NCBI RefSeq assembly: GCF_001277995.1
Contig: NZ_CP009220.1
Span: 930,001 to 994,000 of the forward strand
Direction of reading: 5' to 3'
From: Corynebacterium deserti GIMN1.010
Lineage (GTDB): Bacteria > Actinomycetota > Actinomycetes > Mycobacteriales > Mycobacteriaceae
DNA: 64,000 bases
Every line of letters begins with the position of its first letter. The stretch's first letter is position 1. The position numbers were made by a program, and so were the translations under genes. Below are positions 25,239-34,507 of this stretch, piece after piece. The notes beneath the pieces are model-generated. The model saw only the letters and a list, made by a program, of their open reading frames with translations. It was not told where the DNA came from and made no database searches.

Positions 25239-25676
25239 ATGGAACGACTGCAGCATGACATGATCTTTATCAATCTTCCAGTGTCGGACCTGGCCGCGTC
25301 GAAAAGCTTTTATGCCGGTCTGGGTTTCAAGGAAAATGAGATTTTCCGCGATGAGCACACTGCATCGTTCAAGGTCAGCGACGTCATTGTGGTGATGCTG
25401 CTGGAGACTGAGCGCTTCAACTCGTTTTCTACCCGGCCGGCCGTAGACCCTGGTGGCGCCCGTGAGATGCTCAACTGCCTGTCGGTTAGCTCTGTGGAGG
25501 ATGCGGATGAGCTGGTTCGACGTGCTACCGAATTTGGTGGAACCGTTACGCGCGAGCTCGCCGCGGAAGGCCCCATGTACGGTGGCGCCTTCGATGATCC
25601 TGACGGACACGGCTGGGAGCTCATGTACTTCGATCCAGAGGCTTTGGCGCAGATGCAAGCCGAGGCAGGACAGTAA
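25239..25676 (+). CDS. Glyoxalase/VOC-superfamily protein
   Basis: Encodes 145 residues made of two beta-alpha-beta-beta-beta units of the VOC fold, typified by MIFINLPVSDLAASKSFYAGLGF at the start and DDPDGHGWELMYFDPE at the end. Metal-binding His and Glu candidates lie in these segments. The family ranges from lactoylglutathione lyase to antibiotic-binding proteins; corynebacteria lack glutathione, so a glyoxalase I role is unlikely. The subgroup resembles YaeR/PhnB-like proteins. It stands alone. Confidence 0.75.
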   Translation: MERLQHDMIFINLPVSDLAASKSFYAGLGFKENEIFRDEHTASFKVSDVIVVMLLETERFNSFSTRPAVDPGGAREMLNCLSVSSVEDADELVRRATEFGGTVTRELAAEGPMYGGAFDDPDGHGWELMYFDPEALAQMQAEAGQ

Positions 25677-25687
25677 GCCCAAGCTGG

Positions 25688-26320
25688 TCAAGGCTTGAGG
25701 GCTTTTAACGCTTCTCGACGGCTCAACGGTGCTAATTCCGTGGCGTCGACAAACGCCTTCACCCAACTGGGGTCGTGGCGGGAGAGATCTCGCAACGCCC
25801 AGCCAATGGCTTTGTTGATGAAGAATTCTGTCGAGCCCAAGTTCTGCTCGATGATCCACCCCAGCAGCGCCAGGTCTGTCGATGTGCGGCGTCCCAGCTG
25901 GTGAATGATTGCAGTTCGGCGCACCCACATGTTGGTGTCGACTGCCCATTCCCGCATGCGCGCGTCGTCGTAATTCGCCCCAATGGGCTTGGCCATCGCG
26001 TCGACGGTGTCCCACCACGATTTGGTTTGCACCAGGGCTTTCGCCAGCGATAAATCTGAAATTCCGACCCGTTTGATGTGATCGCAAGCCACATATTGGT
26101 ACTCGCGCTCGTCTGCGCTGAAGCAGTCGGCGACGAAATCAGCGTCGAACTTTATCATCGAGCGCAGAATCGGTTTGCATGCGTCTTGCCGTGGGGTGGA
26201 CGCAACGCCTAGAAAAGGAAACTGATCCCGCATGTACGCCGACATTCCGGCGGCACGTGCGGGATCAGCTAGTGGCTGCAATGCCTGCCGGACGCTTTCA
26301 AAGGCGTCCGTGTGTGGCAT
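25688..26320 (-). CDS. DNA alkylation repair enzyme-like (AlkD-type HEAT repeats)
   Basis: Encodes 210 residues of helical repeat sequence matching the DNA alkylation repair (AlkC/AlkD) family: FPFLGVASTPRQDACKPIL near residue 35, then paired helices with conserved Trp and Asp (WWDTVDAMA, VDTNMWVRRTAIIHQ). AlkD-type enzymes remove bulky cationic alkylated bases without base flipping. It begins 5 nt after the prs stop and is the last gene of glmU-prs. Some relatives have lost activity, so the catalytic claim is inferred. Confidence 0.82.
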   Translation of the reverse strand: MPHTDAFESVRQALQPLADPARAAGMSAYMRDQFPFLGVASTPRQDACKPILRSMIKFDADFVADCFSADEREYQYVACDHIKRVGISDLSLAKALVQTKSWWDTVDAMAKPIGANYDDARMREWAVDTNMWVRRTAIIHQLGRRTSTDLALLGWIIEQNLGSTEFFINKAIGWALRDLSRHDPSWVKAFVDATELAPLSRREALKALKP

Positions 26321-26325
26321 GTACT

Positions 26326-27303
26326 TTATGCCTCGCCTTCGAAGAGGGTGGTCACGGAACCGTTCTCGAAGATCTCGTTGATGGTGCGTGCAAGCAGTGG
26401 TGCAATGGAGAGCACGGTGAGGTTTGCCCAGCCTTCGGTGGACTGTGGCAGGGTGTCGGTGGTGATGACTTCCTCAGCACCGCAGTCAGACAGGCGCTGA
26501 CGTGCAGGATCAGAGAACACACCGTGGGTGCAGGCGATAACGACGGACTTGGCGCCAGCCTTCTTCAACACGCCAACAGCGCCTGCGATGGTTCCACCGG
26601 TGTCGATCATGTCGTCGAGAAGCACGCAGTCCTTACCGGAGACGTCACCGACCACGCGGTTAGCAACAACCTGGTTGGCAACTTCGGTGGAGCGAGTCTT
26701 GTGCACGAACGCCATTGGGGCATCGCCCAAAGTGTTTGCCCACTTTTCTGCCACCTTCACGCGGCCCGCATCAGGGGAGACCACACAGATGTTGTCAAGG
26801 TTGTAGTGATCCTTGATGTAATCGGTAAGGATCGGCATGGCGTGCATGTGATCAACTGGGCCGTCGAAGAAGCCCTGGATCTGATCGGTGTGCAGGTCCA
26901 CGGACACGATGCGGTCTGCACCTGCGGTGAGCAGGAGGTCTGCGATGAGGCGAGCGGAAATTGGCTCACGGCCGCGGTGCTTCTTGTCCTGGCGTGCGTA
27001 TGGGTAGAACGGCAGGATGGCGGTGATGCGCTTTGCAGATCCGCGTTTGAGGGCGTCGATCATAAGCAATTGTTCCATCAGCCACTTGTTCAGAGGCTGG
27101 GTGTGGGACTGCAAAACAAAGCAATCGGAGCCGCGGACGGATTCCTCGAAGCGAACGTAGATTTCGCCGTTGGCAAAATCGCGTGCGGTCATGGGGGTGA
27201 CCTCTACGCCCAGTTCTTTTGCCACAGCCTCTGCGAGTTCTGGGTGCGCGCGACCCGAGAACAGCATGAGGTTTTTATTGTTTTCTTTCCAGTGAGCAGT
27301 CAT
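26326..27303 (-). CDS. prs: Ribose-phosphate pyrophosphokinase (PRPP synthase)
   Basis: Encodes 325 residues of PRPP synthase, which makes PRPP from ribose-5-phosphate and ATP for nucleotide, His and Trp synthesis. In corynebacteria PRPP also feeds arabinan precursor synthesis. SGRAHPELAE opens the fold, RQDKKHRGREPISA is the flexible loop, and VLLDDMIDTGGT is the PRPP-binding loop. It follows glmU by 11 nt, a conserved pairing. Confidence 0.96.
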   Translation of the reverse strand: MTAHWKENNKNLMLFSGRAHPELAEAVAKELGVEVTPMTARDFANGEIYVRFEESVRGSDCFVLQSHTQPLNKWLMEQLLMIDALKRGSAKRITAILPFYPYARQDKKHRGREPISARLIADLLLTAGADRIVSVDLHTDQIQGFFDGPVDHMHAMPILTDYIKDHYNLDNICVVSPDAGRVKVAEKWANTLGDAPMAFVHKTRSTEVANQVVANRVVGDVSGKDCVLLDDMIDTGGTIAGAVGVLKKAGAKSVVIACTHGVFSDPARQRLSDCGAEEVITTDTLPQSTEGWANLTVLSIAPLLARTINEIFENGSVTTLFEGEA

Positions 27304-27314
27304 GTGGTGTCTGC

Positions 27315-28772
27315 TTAGCCTTCCTGGTCGGGGACATTAAGAGCGGCTTCTGCGGCTTGCGCTGCAGCAGTTCCCGGGCGCTTTTTTTGCACCCAGCCTT
27401 CGATGTTTCGCTGGCGTCCGCCGGACACGGCAAGGGCTCCTGGAGGAACATCGTCTTTGATTACTGTACCGGCTCCGGAATATGCGCCGTCACCCACGGT
27501 CACTGGAGCGATGAACATGGTGTCAGAACCAGTGCGTACGTGGCTGCCGATGGTGGTGTGATGCTTGTTCACACCGTCATAGTTTACAAAGACAGACGAC
27601 GCTCCGATGTTGGTTTCTTCACCAATTGTGGCATCACCAACATAGGTTAGGTGTGGAACTTTAGAGCCACGGCCGATGGTGGCCTTCTTAGTCTCAACGA
27701 AGCCACCCAGCTTGCCTTCTGCACCCAGGGTGGTGCCAGGGCGGATATAGGTGAAAGGTCCGACGGTGGCGTTTTCACCGATGGAAGAATCAGAGCCATG
27801 GGTGCGGATGACGGATGCGCCGTCGCCGATGGTCATGTTGCTCAAGGTGGTGTCGGGGCCGAGCTCGACGCGGTCGCCGATGACGGTTGCGCCCTTGAGT
27901 TGGGTGCCTGGGTTGATGATGACATCGCGGCCAATGGTGACCTCGACGTCGATCCAGGTGGTGGCTGGGTCGATGATGGTGGCGCCACCGCGCATTGCTG
28001 CTTCGACGGTGCGACGGTTGAGTTCTGCACCGGCTTCGGCGAGCTGGACGCGGTCGTTGACACCTGCGAGTTCGCGGGCATCCGCTGCGGTGTGGGCGCG
28101 CACGGGGTGGCCTTCAGTGCGGGCGATACCCAAAACGTCGGTGAGGTAGAGCTCGCCTTGAGCGTTGTCAGACTTTAGTTGGGAGAGACCGGAACGGAGG
28201 ATGGAGGCGTCGAAAGCAAAAACGCCGGAGTTCACTTCGTCGATGGCGCGGATTTCATCGCTTGCATCTTTTTGCTCCACGATGGCGGTGACCTCGCCTT
28301 CTTCGTTGCGCACGATACGGCCGTAGCCCGTTGGATCATCGAGTCGCATGGTCAGCACAGTAACGGCTGTGGGAACCTTGGTGTGTGCTGCAAGAAGCTG
28401 GGACAAGGTGTCTGCGGTGAGCAGGGGAACATCGCCGTTGGTGACGATGATGGTGCCCTCAAAATCTTCAAGTTGATCCATTGCGCACTGGACTGCGTGG
28501 CCGGTGCCGTTTTGCTCTTCCTGGATTGCTACGAGAACGTCGCGGTCTAGCTTTTGCGCAACCTCAGAGACGGCAGGTCCGACCTGGTCACGGCCGTGGC
28601 CGATGACAGCGACAATGTGGGATGGGTTGATACCCGCGGCTGCATGCAAGCTGTGGGAGATGAGGCTTCGTCCGCCGATGCTGTGCAGGGTCTTTTGGAG
28701 GTCCGACTTCATTCTGGTTCCTGCACCAGCGGCGAGAACGACAACTGCGCTGGAGGAATCGCTTGCACTCAA
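27315..28772 (-). CDS. glmU: Bifunctional GlmU (GlcN-1-P acetyltransferase / UDP-GlcNAc pyrophosphorylase)
   Basis: Encodes 485 residues. The N-terminal uridyltransferase domain begins with [11 protein letters not shown] (residues 14-24) and the C-terminal part from about 260 is a left-handed beta helix of hexapeptide repeats ending in the acetyltransferase site. It makes UDP-GlcNAc for peptidoglycan and mycothiol. First gene of a likely glmU-prs-alkylation repair operon. Confidence 0.95.
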   Translation of the reverse strand: MSASDSSSAVVVLAAGAGTRMKSDLQKTLHSIGGRSLISHSLHAAAGINPSHIVAVIGHGRDQVGPAVSEVAQKLDRDVLVAIQEEQNGTGHAVQCAMDQLEDFEGTIIVTNGDVPLLTADTLSQLLAAHTKVPTAVTVLTMRLDDPTGYGRIVRNEEGEVTAIVEQKDASDEIRAIDEVNSGVFAFDASILRSGLSQLKSDNAQGELYLTDVLGIARTEGHPVRAHTAADARELAGVNDRVQLAEAGAELNRRTVEAAMRGGATIIDPATTWIDVEVTIGRDVIINPGTQLKGATVIGDRVELGPDTTLSNMTIGDGASVIRTHGSDSSIGENATVGPFTYIRPGTTLGAEGKLGGFVETKKATIGRGSKVPHLTYVGDATIGEETNIGASSVFVNYDGVNKHHTTIGSHVRTGSDTMFIAPVTVGDGAYSGAGTVIKDDVPPGALAVSGGRQRNIEGWVQKKRPGTAAAQAAEAALNVPDQEG

Positions 28773-28885
28773 GATGATCTCAAATCCTTAAAAGTTTGTG
28801 CGGGGCGTGCACCCATCGGGCACTTATTACCCATGCAAGCATAATGCCCTTGGCAGCGATCCCGTCACATTTGAACTGAAATACC

Positions 28886-30115
28886 TTAAGATTCTCCTGA
28901 AACTTCTTCGAGCTTTCGGGCACTCAACGCCCCGACAAGGCCGATAACAGCCAAGAAAAGCAGTGCGGTTTCGTTGCCAAGAAGGGAAATCGCACCGGAA
29001 AGAGCGCCGACAATGAGCAGCATGACGCCCATGATGGTGTTGGCATCGGCAACGTAGCGGGTGCGGGCATCACCTTCGGCCATGTCCATCACATAGGTCT
29101 TGCGCGCAACGCGGATTGCGGTGTGGGCGAGGGTAATTAGGAAGAATGCCAGTGGGAAGACGATCGCATTGACGGCCTCTGGGGCAAAATTCGAGCTTGC
29201 CACAACGAGTAGGAGCACGATCGACCCAAACAAGGCAGCGCCTGCCATGACGGATTTCGAAGAGCGGTCTGACCAAATTCCTGAAATGCGGCCGCCGATG
29301 ATGGAGGCCAAGCCGGAGGCGATGAGGAAGAATCCGAGGTTGCCGATGTGTGTGTTGGATTCGGCGGCGAGGCCGACAATGAAAGCCGTCGATAGGGCGG
29401 TGACCAGCATCATGGAACGAACGGAAACGAAGCGTCGAAAAGCTTTATCTTCGCGTAGGGCGGTGATGCAGCGGCGCACCCAGGGGTTTGCGCGGCGCTG
29501 CGCCGTATTTGGCTGGGCTGGGGCCTCGATGCGGGCAAAAATGAGGGAAGCCACAAACCAGCTAAACGAGCTTGCGATGAGTACCGTGGCCAGAATCCAG
29601 GATGGGGAATCAGCGCCGAGAAATACCGCAATGGCCAGACCAACAGCGAGACCCATCGCGCCGCCAATGACCGTCGCGCGCCCAGTGACCAGCCCGCGCT
29701 TGCCCTTGGAAATCACCTGACCTTGGACGTCTTTGGACGCAATCGAGCACATCGCGCGAAACAGCGACAGCACGCCAAGCAGCACAATCACCACCAGGCC
29801 AAGCGCCCAGCCGCGCAGAAAAAGCGCTGCCACGCCAATGCCCAGCGCGGACAGAAATTGGCCGTTTGAGCCGATAATCCAGACTTTGCTTCTCGACGCC
29901 TGCCTCAGCACCCAGCCCGTCATCGCCGCTTGCGGGAGCATGGAACCCGATTCGCGGATCGGCACCAAGAGCGCAAGGAGGAAGCCCGGGGCACCGGCTG
30001 CCTGCAGCAACCACGGCAGCACCGTTTTTGCCGCGACGATCTGATCGCCAATATTTTGCAGGCCGTTGGCCCAAATCAGTCGGCGCGCGTTGCGTTCCTC
30101 TGTGGCATTTGTCAT
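28886..30115 (-). CDS. Major facilitator superfamily transporter
   Basis: Encodes 409 residues with about 12 membrane segments in two halves and a short cytoplasmic loop near residue 200 rich in Arg and Pro. The general MFS pattern is clear, but no subgroup motif identifies a substrate. The N-terminal NATEERNARRLIWANGLQNI is followed by a first helix with Gly-rich packing. It is divergent from the multicopper oxidase. It carries two copies of the GCTTNTCGACGC motif, one in each orientation. Confidence 0.8.
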   Translation of the reverse strand: MTNATEERNARRLIWANGLQNIGDQIVAAKTVLPWLLQAAGAPGFLLALLVPIRESGSMLPQAAMTGWVLRQASRSKVWIIGSNGQFLSALGIGVAALFLRGWALGLVVIVLLGVLSLFRAMCSIASKDVQGQVISKGKRGLVTGRATVIGGAMGLAVGLAIAVFLGADSPSWILATVLIASSFSWFVASLIFARIEAPAQPNTAQRRANPWVRRCITALREDKAFRRFVSVRSMMLVTALSTAFIVGLAAESNTHIGNLGFFLIASGLASIIGGRISGIWSDRSSKSVMAGAALFGSIVLLLVVASSNFAPEAVNAIVFPLAFFLITLAHTAIRVARKTYVMDMAEGDARTRYVADANTIMGVMLLIVGALSGAISLLGNETALLFLAVIGLVGALSARKLEEVSGES

Positions 30116-30204
30116 GCGATCAATCTTAAGAGATTGTGGTGGTTGCGTTGTTAAGATGTGGACGGACTATCAGCTGGTACATAGGCTAAGGAGCGTTCGG
30201 AAAA

Positions 30205-31725
30205 ATGGGTATGACCTCGATTAATCGTCGTACTTTCTTTAAAGGAGCCGGGGTCGTTGCTGCAACGGTTGCGGGCGTGTCGCTTGTGAGCGCGTGCTCC
30301 ACCAACACTCCGCGTGGCTACGGGGGAGAGCCCCGCGCACTGCCCATCCCACCGCTTGATCAAGGCACCCGCACCGGATCCTCCGTGTCATTTTCCTTGG
30401 AGGCCCAATCTGGCGACAGCCAGATCCTGCCCGACACCACCACCCACACCTGGGGCTTCAACGGCGTGCATCTGGGCCCAACGCTGCTCATGCGCACCGG
30501 CGATACCGTGCACGTCGACATCACCAACAGCTTGGATGAGTTGACCACTGTCCACTGGCACGGCATGAAATTGCCAGCAGTAGCCGACGGCGGCCCGCAT
30601 TCACCCATCGAACCCGGTTCAACCTGGTCACCCACCTGGACCGTGGCTAACGACGCCGCCACCCTGTGGTACCACCCCCACACCCACGGGCTCACCGGTT
30701 TGCACGCCTACCGTGGCCTCGCGGGCATGATTATCGTCGAAGATGATGCCTCCGATGCGCTTGACCTACCAAGTAGTTACGGCGTTGACGATATTCCGCT
30801 AGTTCTCATGGACCACCGCTTCCTTGACGACGGCTCTCTCGACGAAGAAGACCTCCCTGACCTTGGACTCATGGGCGATACCCCCACCGTCAACGGCATC
30901 ACCAACGCACATTTCAACGCCACCACCCGCCAAGTCCGCTTCCGCATCCTCGACGGCTCCACCATGAGGTTTTATAACCTGGCGTTCTCTGATGAGCGCC
31001 CGTTTTACGTAGTGGCCAGCGATTCCGGGCTGCTGCCAGAACCCATTGAGCGCACCACATTGGCCATCGGTCCTGGCGAGCGGTGGGAAATCGTAGTGGA
31101 TCTCGAACCTGAAGAAGACGTCACACTGCGTTCCGTGGGATTTAGCGACAACTACGGCGTGCCCGATGATGAATACACCCCAAATTTTGGCATGAGTGAC
31201 ACCTTTGATCTGCTCACCATCACCGGCCCTGCCGACGATGCCCCCACCGCACCCGCACTGCCCGGAACCCTGATCAAAGCTGTTGACCTTGACGTGATCG
31301 ACGCACAAGAACGCACCTTCGTACTCAACACATTTTCTATTAACGACAAAGAAATGGATATGCAGCGCGTCGACGTGCTCATCGATCATGACCAGCCAGA
31401 AGTGTGGATTGTCACTAACGACAACTCCGACTGGCCCCACAACTTCCACATCCACGACGCTCGATTTAAAGTGCTCTCCGTGGATGGTACCGACGTGGAG
31501 CTGTTCAATGAGGGGTGGAAAGACACCGTTGGTCTACCACCCGGTGCCACAGCGAGACTTGCCGTGCAGTTTGGTTACTACCCAGATCCCACATGGCCCT
31601 ACATGTTCCACTGCCACATGCTCTACCACGAGGACCAGGGCATGATGGGACAATTTGTCATCGTCGAGCCCGGTCATCGGGCAGCTGAGGTTCTGGGCTC
31701 AGGGGCAGGGGAGCACCAGCACTAA
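30205..31725 (+). CDS. Secreted multicopper oxidase
   Basis: Encodes 506 residues. NRRTFFKGAG is a twin-arginine signal and LVSAC is a lipobox (Cys near residue 31), so the folded, copper-loaded enzyme is exported and probably lipid-anchored. Copper ligands are present: HWHG near residue 117, WYHPHTHG near 153, WPHNFHIHD near 412 and HCHMLYHEDQGMM at the C-terminus, the last giving the type 1 site with Met. Such enzymes oxidise Cu(I), Fe(II), Mn(II) or phenols; CueO-like copper defence is the simplest guess. C. glutamicum has a separate CopRS-linked oxidase, so I give no symbol. Confidence 0.9.
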   Translation: MGMTSINRRTFFKGAGVVAATVAGVSLVSACSTNTPRGYGGEPRALPIPPLDQGTRTGSSVSFSLEAQSGDSQILPDTTTHTWGFNGVHLGPTLLMRTGDTVHVDITNSLDELTTVHWHGMKLPAVADGGPHSPIEPGSTWSPTWTVANDAATLWYHPHTHGLTGLHAYRGLAGMIIVEDDASDALDLPSSYGVDDIPLVLMDHRFLDDGSLDEEDLPDLGLMGDTPTVNGITNAHFNATTRQVRFRILDGSTMRFYNLAFSDERPFYVVASDSGLLPEPIERTTLAIGPGERWEIVVDLEPEEDVTLRSVGFSDNYGVPDDEYTPNFGMSDTFDLLTITGPADDAPTAPALPGTLIKAVDLDVIDAQERTFVLNTFSINDKEMDMQRVDVLIDHDQPEVWIVTNDNSDWPHNFHIHDARFKVLSVDGTDVELFNEGWKDTVGLPPGATARLAVQFGYYPDPTWPYMFHCHMLYHEDQGMMGQFVIVEPGHRAAEVLGSGAGEHQH

Positions 31726-32253
31726 GCGCGCAAAAAAGCACGCTTCTCGACGCCCACCCCCACCCCTTTTAGACAGGGAGGTTTTCCCCTTTTCAAAGCG
31801 GGGAAATCGATCAGGATTGATTGGTTGCCACATTACGGAGAGAGGTAGACGTCGGGCACTTTGAACTCGCCGCCAACTAGCGAGAAAACCCCTGGAGTGC
31901 TGCGCATTTCGATCAATTAGGCCCTAGTTCTCCTCGGACACTATGCGGATCTGGCGTTTGTGGCACCTCTATGTATTGATCTCGGTGGCAGCGAAAGCTA
32001 ACTCGGCCTGCCACTGCTGGTCTTGGGTGTTGCCTTCCTTTCAAACCAGTTACTGATGATGCTGGCAAGATCCATGAGCTGCACTTCCTTTACCGTGAGG
32101 GGTTTGGCGGAAAAACGTGGTCCTTACTGTGTCCCGGGATGGGTGAAGCTTTCACTGTAAAAACGAAACTACTGGTAACTGTTGTCGTTTTGTAACCGCT
32201 TAGCACCGTTTTTGTGCCAATGATCTGAGAGGGGTGTGTGCCATGATGAGAAC
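31726..32253. other. 528-bp gap with protein-like fragments on the minus strand
   Basis: No intact gene is visible. A short stem (TTTCCCC/GGGGAAA, about 31784-31807) may end the oxidase transcript, and one copy of the 12-bp motif lies at 31742-31753. On the minus strand three stretches read like protein but sit in different frames: 31998-32075, about 31969-32035 and 31833-31907. This suggests a small decayed gene. Confidence 0.45.
31998..32075 (-). pseudogene. Possible 25-codon gene or frameshifted remnant
   Basis: ATG at 32075 follows AAAGGAAG at 8-nt spacing and opens an amphipathic start (MDLASIISNWF). After about 11 codons the same frame turns basic, while the next frame continues as an aliphatic, acidic sequence ending in AFAATEINT. 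A single frameshift near 32040 would join them into a small protein of about 35 residues. No homologue is recognised. Confidence 0.25.
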
Positions 32254-33360
32254 GTGGCACAACCTCAAGATCATCTCGACGCAACGCTCATCGCCGCCGA
32301 TTTCCATGGGGGATTAGGGAATGAGGATTCGGCGCCGTCCGACACGACTGAGCGACTGAGCCCTCAAGGGTGGAAGTATGCCCTCAAGCGGGTATTGGGC
32401 GATATTCTCCCCGATGGCCTGCTGGATCTAGCTGCACTGCTGACATTTTTTTCCATTCTGTCGTTGGCACCTGCACTCCTGGTCGGATATTCGCTGATCA
32501 CACTGTTTTTGGCTAGTGATTCCAGCGCGATACTGTCTAGCGTGCGTGAGCTTGTTCCCCAGTACGTTCCGGAGGAACAGGCCGACGTAGTGCTGGGCGT
32601 TATTGATTCCGTTGCAGGCTCGGCGACGGGCGGTCGCGTGGGTATCATCGTCGGTTTGGTGGTCGCGTTGTGGACGTCGTCGGCGTATGTTCGCGCGTTT
32701 TCTCGGTGTGCCAATGCGGTCTATGGGCGCTCGGAAGGGCGTACCATTTGGAAACAGTGGGGGATGATGTTCCTGCTTAATATTGGTTTGCTGTTGGGTG
32801 CGATTATCATTTTGGTCTCGTGGGTGCTCAACGAATCCCTCGTGAAGGGCCTGCTTGCTCCCATCGCGGAACCGCTACGTCTTACCGAAGAAGTCAGTTT
32901 CCTCACCGACACCTTCATCCCAGTCTGGAATTGGGTGCGCTGGCCTGTCATAATCATTGTGCTCATCATGTTCGTCGCCACGCTCTACCATTGGGCGCCG
33001 AATGCTCGCCCGTGGAAATTCAGGTGGCTCAGCATCGGATCGGTTTTCGCCATCGGTGGCATTATCTTCGCAGGTGGAGCCCTAGATCTTTACTTTACGT
33101 ACTTCGCGGCATTTAACACTTATGGCGCTGTGAGTTCGGTGATCGCCATCGTCATTGCCCTGTGGATTTATAATATCTGCCTCATTATCGGCCTGAAAAT
33201 TGATGTGGAAATAAGTCGCGCACGCCAACTCCAGGCGGGCCTGCCGGCCGAAAACTTTAACCTCGTGCCACCTCGCTCCATCGAGGCGGTGGCCAAACTG
33301 AAACAGCGCCAACAGGAGCTCGTCGACGAAGCCAGGCAGTTACGAGAGGGTGCCAATTAA
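32254..33360 (+). CDS. YihY/BrkB-family inner membrane protein
   Basis: Encodes 368 residues from a GTG at 32254, with CATGAT as a possible -10 just before it; a GTG at 32236 would add six residues. An N-terminal soluble part of about 45 residues is followed by six membrane segments (starting near residues 53, 95, 135, 178, 222, 255) in the YihY pattern, with AYVRAFSRCANAVYG in the conserved loop. The C-terminal 60 residues are charged and soluble. The family was once called RNase BN wrongly; its function is still unclear. Confidence 0.85.
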   Translation: MAQPQDHLDATLIAADFHGGLGNEDSAPSDTTERLSPQGWKYALKRVLGDILPDGLLDLAALLTFFSILSLAPALLVGYSLITLFLASDSSAILSSVRELVPQYVPEEQADVVLGVIDSVAGSATGGRVGIIVGLVVALWTSSAYVRAFSRCANAVYGRSEGRTIWKQWGMMFLLNIGLLLGAIIILVSWVLNESLVKGLLAPIAEPLRLTEEVSFLTDTFIPVWNWVRWPVIIIVLIMFVATLYHWAPNARPWKFRWLSIGSVFAIGGIIFAGGALDLYFTYFAAFNTYGAVSSVIAIVIALWIYNICLIIGLKIDVEISRARQLQAGLPAENFNLVPPRSIEAVAKLKQRQQELVDEARQLREGAN

Positions 33361-33451
33361 GGCTTTTTGCTTGTCGACGCCCCCTTTCTTAGTCCTTTTT
33401 CTTGCAATCCCGTGAAGTGACAGCTACCACAGTCGCGGGAGAGATGGAACA

Positions 33452-34497
33452 ATGAAGACTCAACTGCGCATTATCCCGGCAACTGTGGCAGCTGCTGCGG
33501 TGGCCTTTTCCCCTTCGGTAACCCCACAGAATGCATCACACTTGTTCTCATCCTGGGCGCAGGCTTCGCCCTCGTCGCTGCCGATATGCTCACGGTCGGT
33601 GCGGTGTCAACGGCAGCGCTCATCTTCCATCGCCTCTTCCACCCCATCGGCACCATCGCCGGCATGTTCTCCGAGATCCAATTCGCCGGCGCATCGCTCG
33701 TCCGCATGGTGGGCGTCATAAACGCCGCATCAAACTAGGTCAGTGGAACGCCCGAGGTTTCTGGGGTTCAGCCTTTAACGCTCATCGACGCCACCGACCA
33801 CTACAATGTCGCCCCGTAGTCCGCTCTATATCCTTGACTATCGCGCCGGGTGAGCACATCGCGATCGTCGGCACCTCCGGCGCTGGCAAAAGCACGCTTG
33901 CCCTCATCGCAGCTGGATTGCTCACTCGAACTCAAGGTAACTCAAGGTGACTCAAGGTTCGGTGGAGTTTGGCGGGGTAGACGTGCGTGAGCTGCGCGAT
34001 CTACGCCGACACATCGCGATGATGTCCCAAGAAACCTATTGTTTCCGGGGCACTGTGTTGGACAACATTCGTCCGGGCTTCCCCGATACCTTTAGGGACG
34101 AGGGGGGCGCGCGTGTTATCTGAGATTGGTGACGTGTGGCTTTCTCGCTTACCTGCTGGGCTGGACACTGTAATTGGCGACGGCGGATTCTCCTTAAACT
34201 CGGTGGAAACTTAGCTCATCGCTCTTGTCCGTGTGCACCTGGCAGATCCAGACATTGTCATTCTTGATGAGGCCACGGCAGAATCAGGATTTTGACCAGG
34301 CGAAAATCTCGGAAGCAGCAATGGCGGTCGTCGCCCGTGGGCGAGCCGCCATGATCATTGCTCACCGTCTCAACGAGGCAGGAGCCGCCGATCGCATCGT
34401 CGTGATGAGTGCTGGGGAAATTATCGAATCCGGCACCCACCATGAGCTAGGTGCAACCGGCGGCACATACGAACAGCTGTGGAGGGCATGGAGTTAA
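33452..34497 (+). pseudogene. Broken ABC exporter gene (membrane and ATPase parts)
   Basis: The remains of one ABC exporter half are spread over several frames. A membrane-domain piece runs in frame from about 33500 to a stop at 33738 (LVAADMLTVGAVSTAALIF). Walker A GTSGAGKST is intact near 33870. A switch to another frame after 33930 restores VEFGGVDVRELRDLRR and a Q-loop-like MSQETY. The signature region near 34200 has a TAG where Gln is expected, and a second stop falls after the Walker B segment DEATAE near 34275. The final piece (34303-34497) holds IIAHRLNEAGAADRIVVM with the switch His. The start at 33452 resembles a signal peptide and is probably unrelated sequence joined by deletion. 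Confidence 0.85.
33930..33959 (+). repeat. 10-bp tandem triplication inside the ABC pseudogene
   Basis: ACTCAAGGT plus one variable base repeats at 33930-33939, 33940-33949 and 33950-33959. Removing two units restores the reading frame through RTQGSVEFGG, so expansion by 20 bp caused a frameshift. Confidence 0.85.
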
Positions 34498-34507
34498 GGA
34501 GTGTGCC

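Noticed and set aside
26179-27318. A 379-codon frame opposite prs
   Set aside because: Mirror frame of prs; Cys/His/Val-rich product with no family resemblance.
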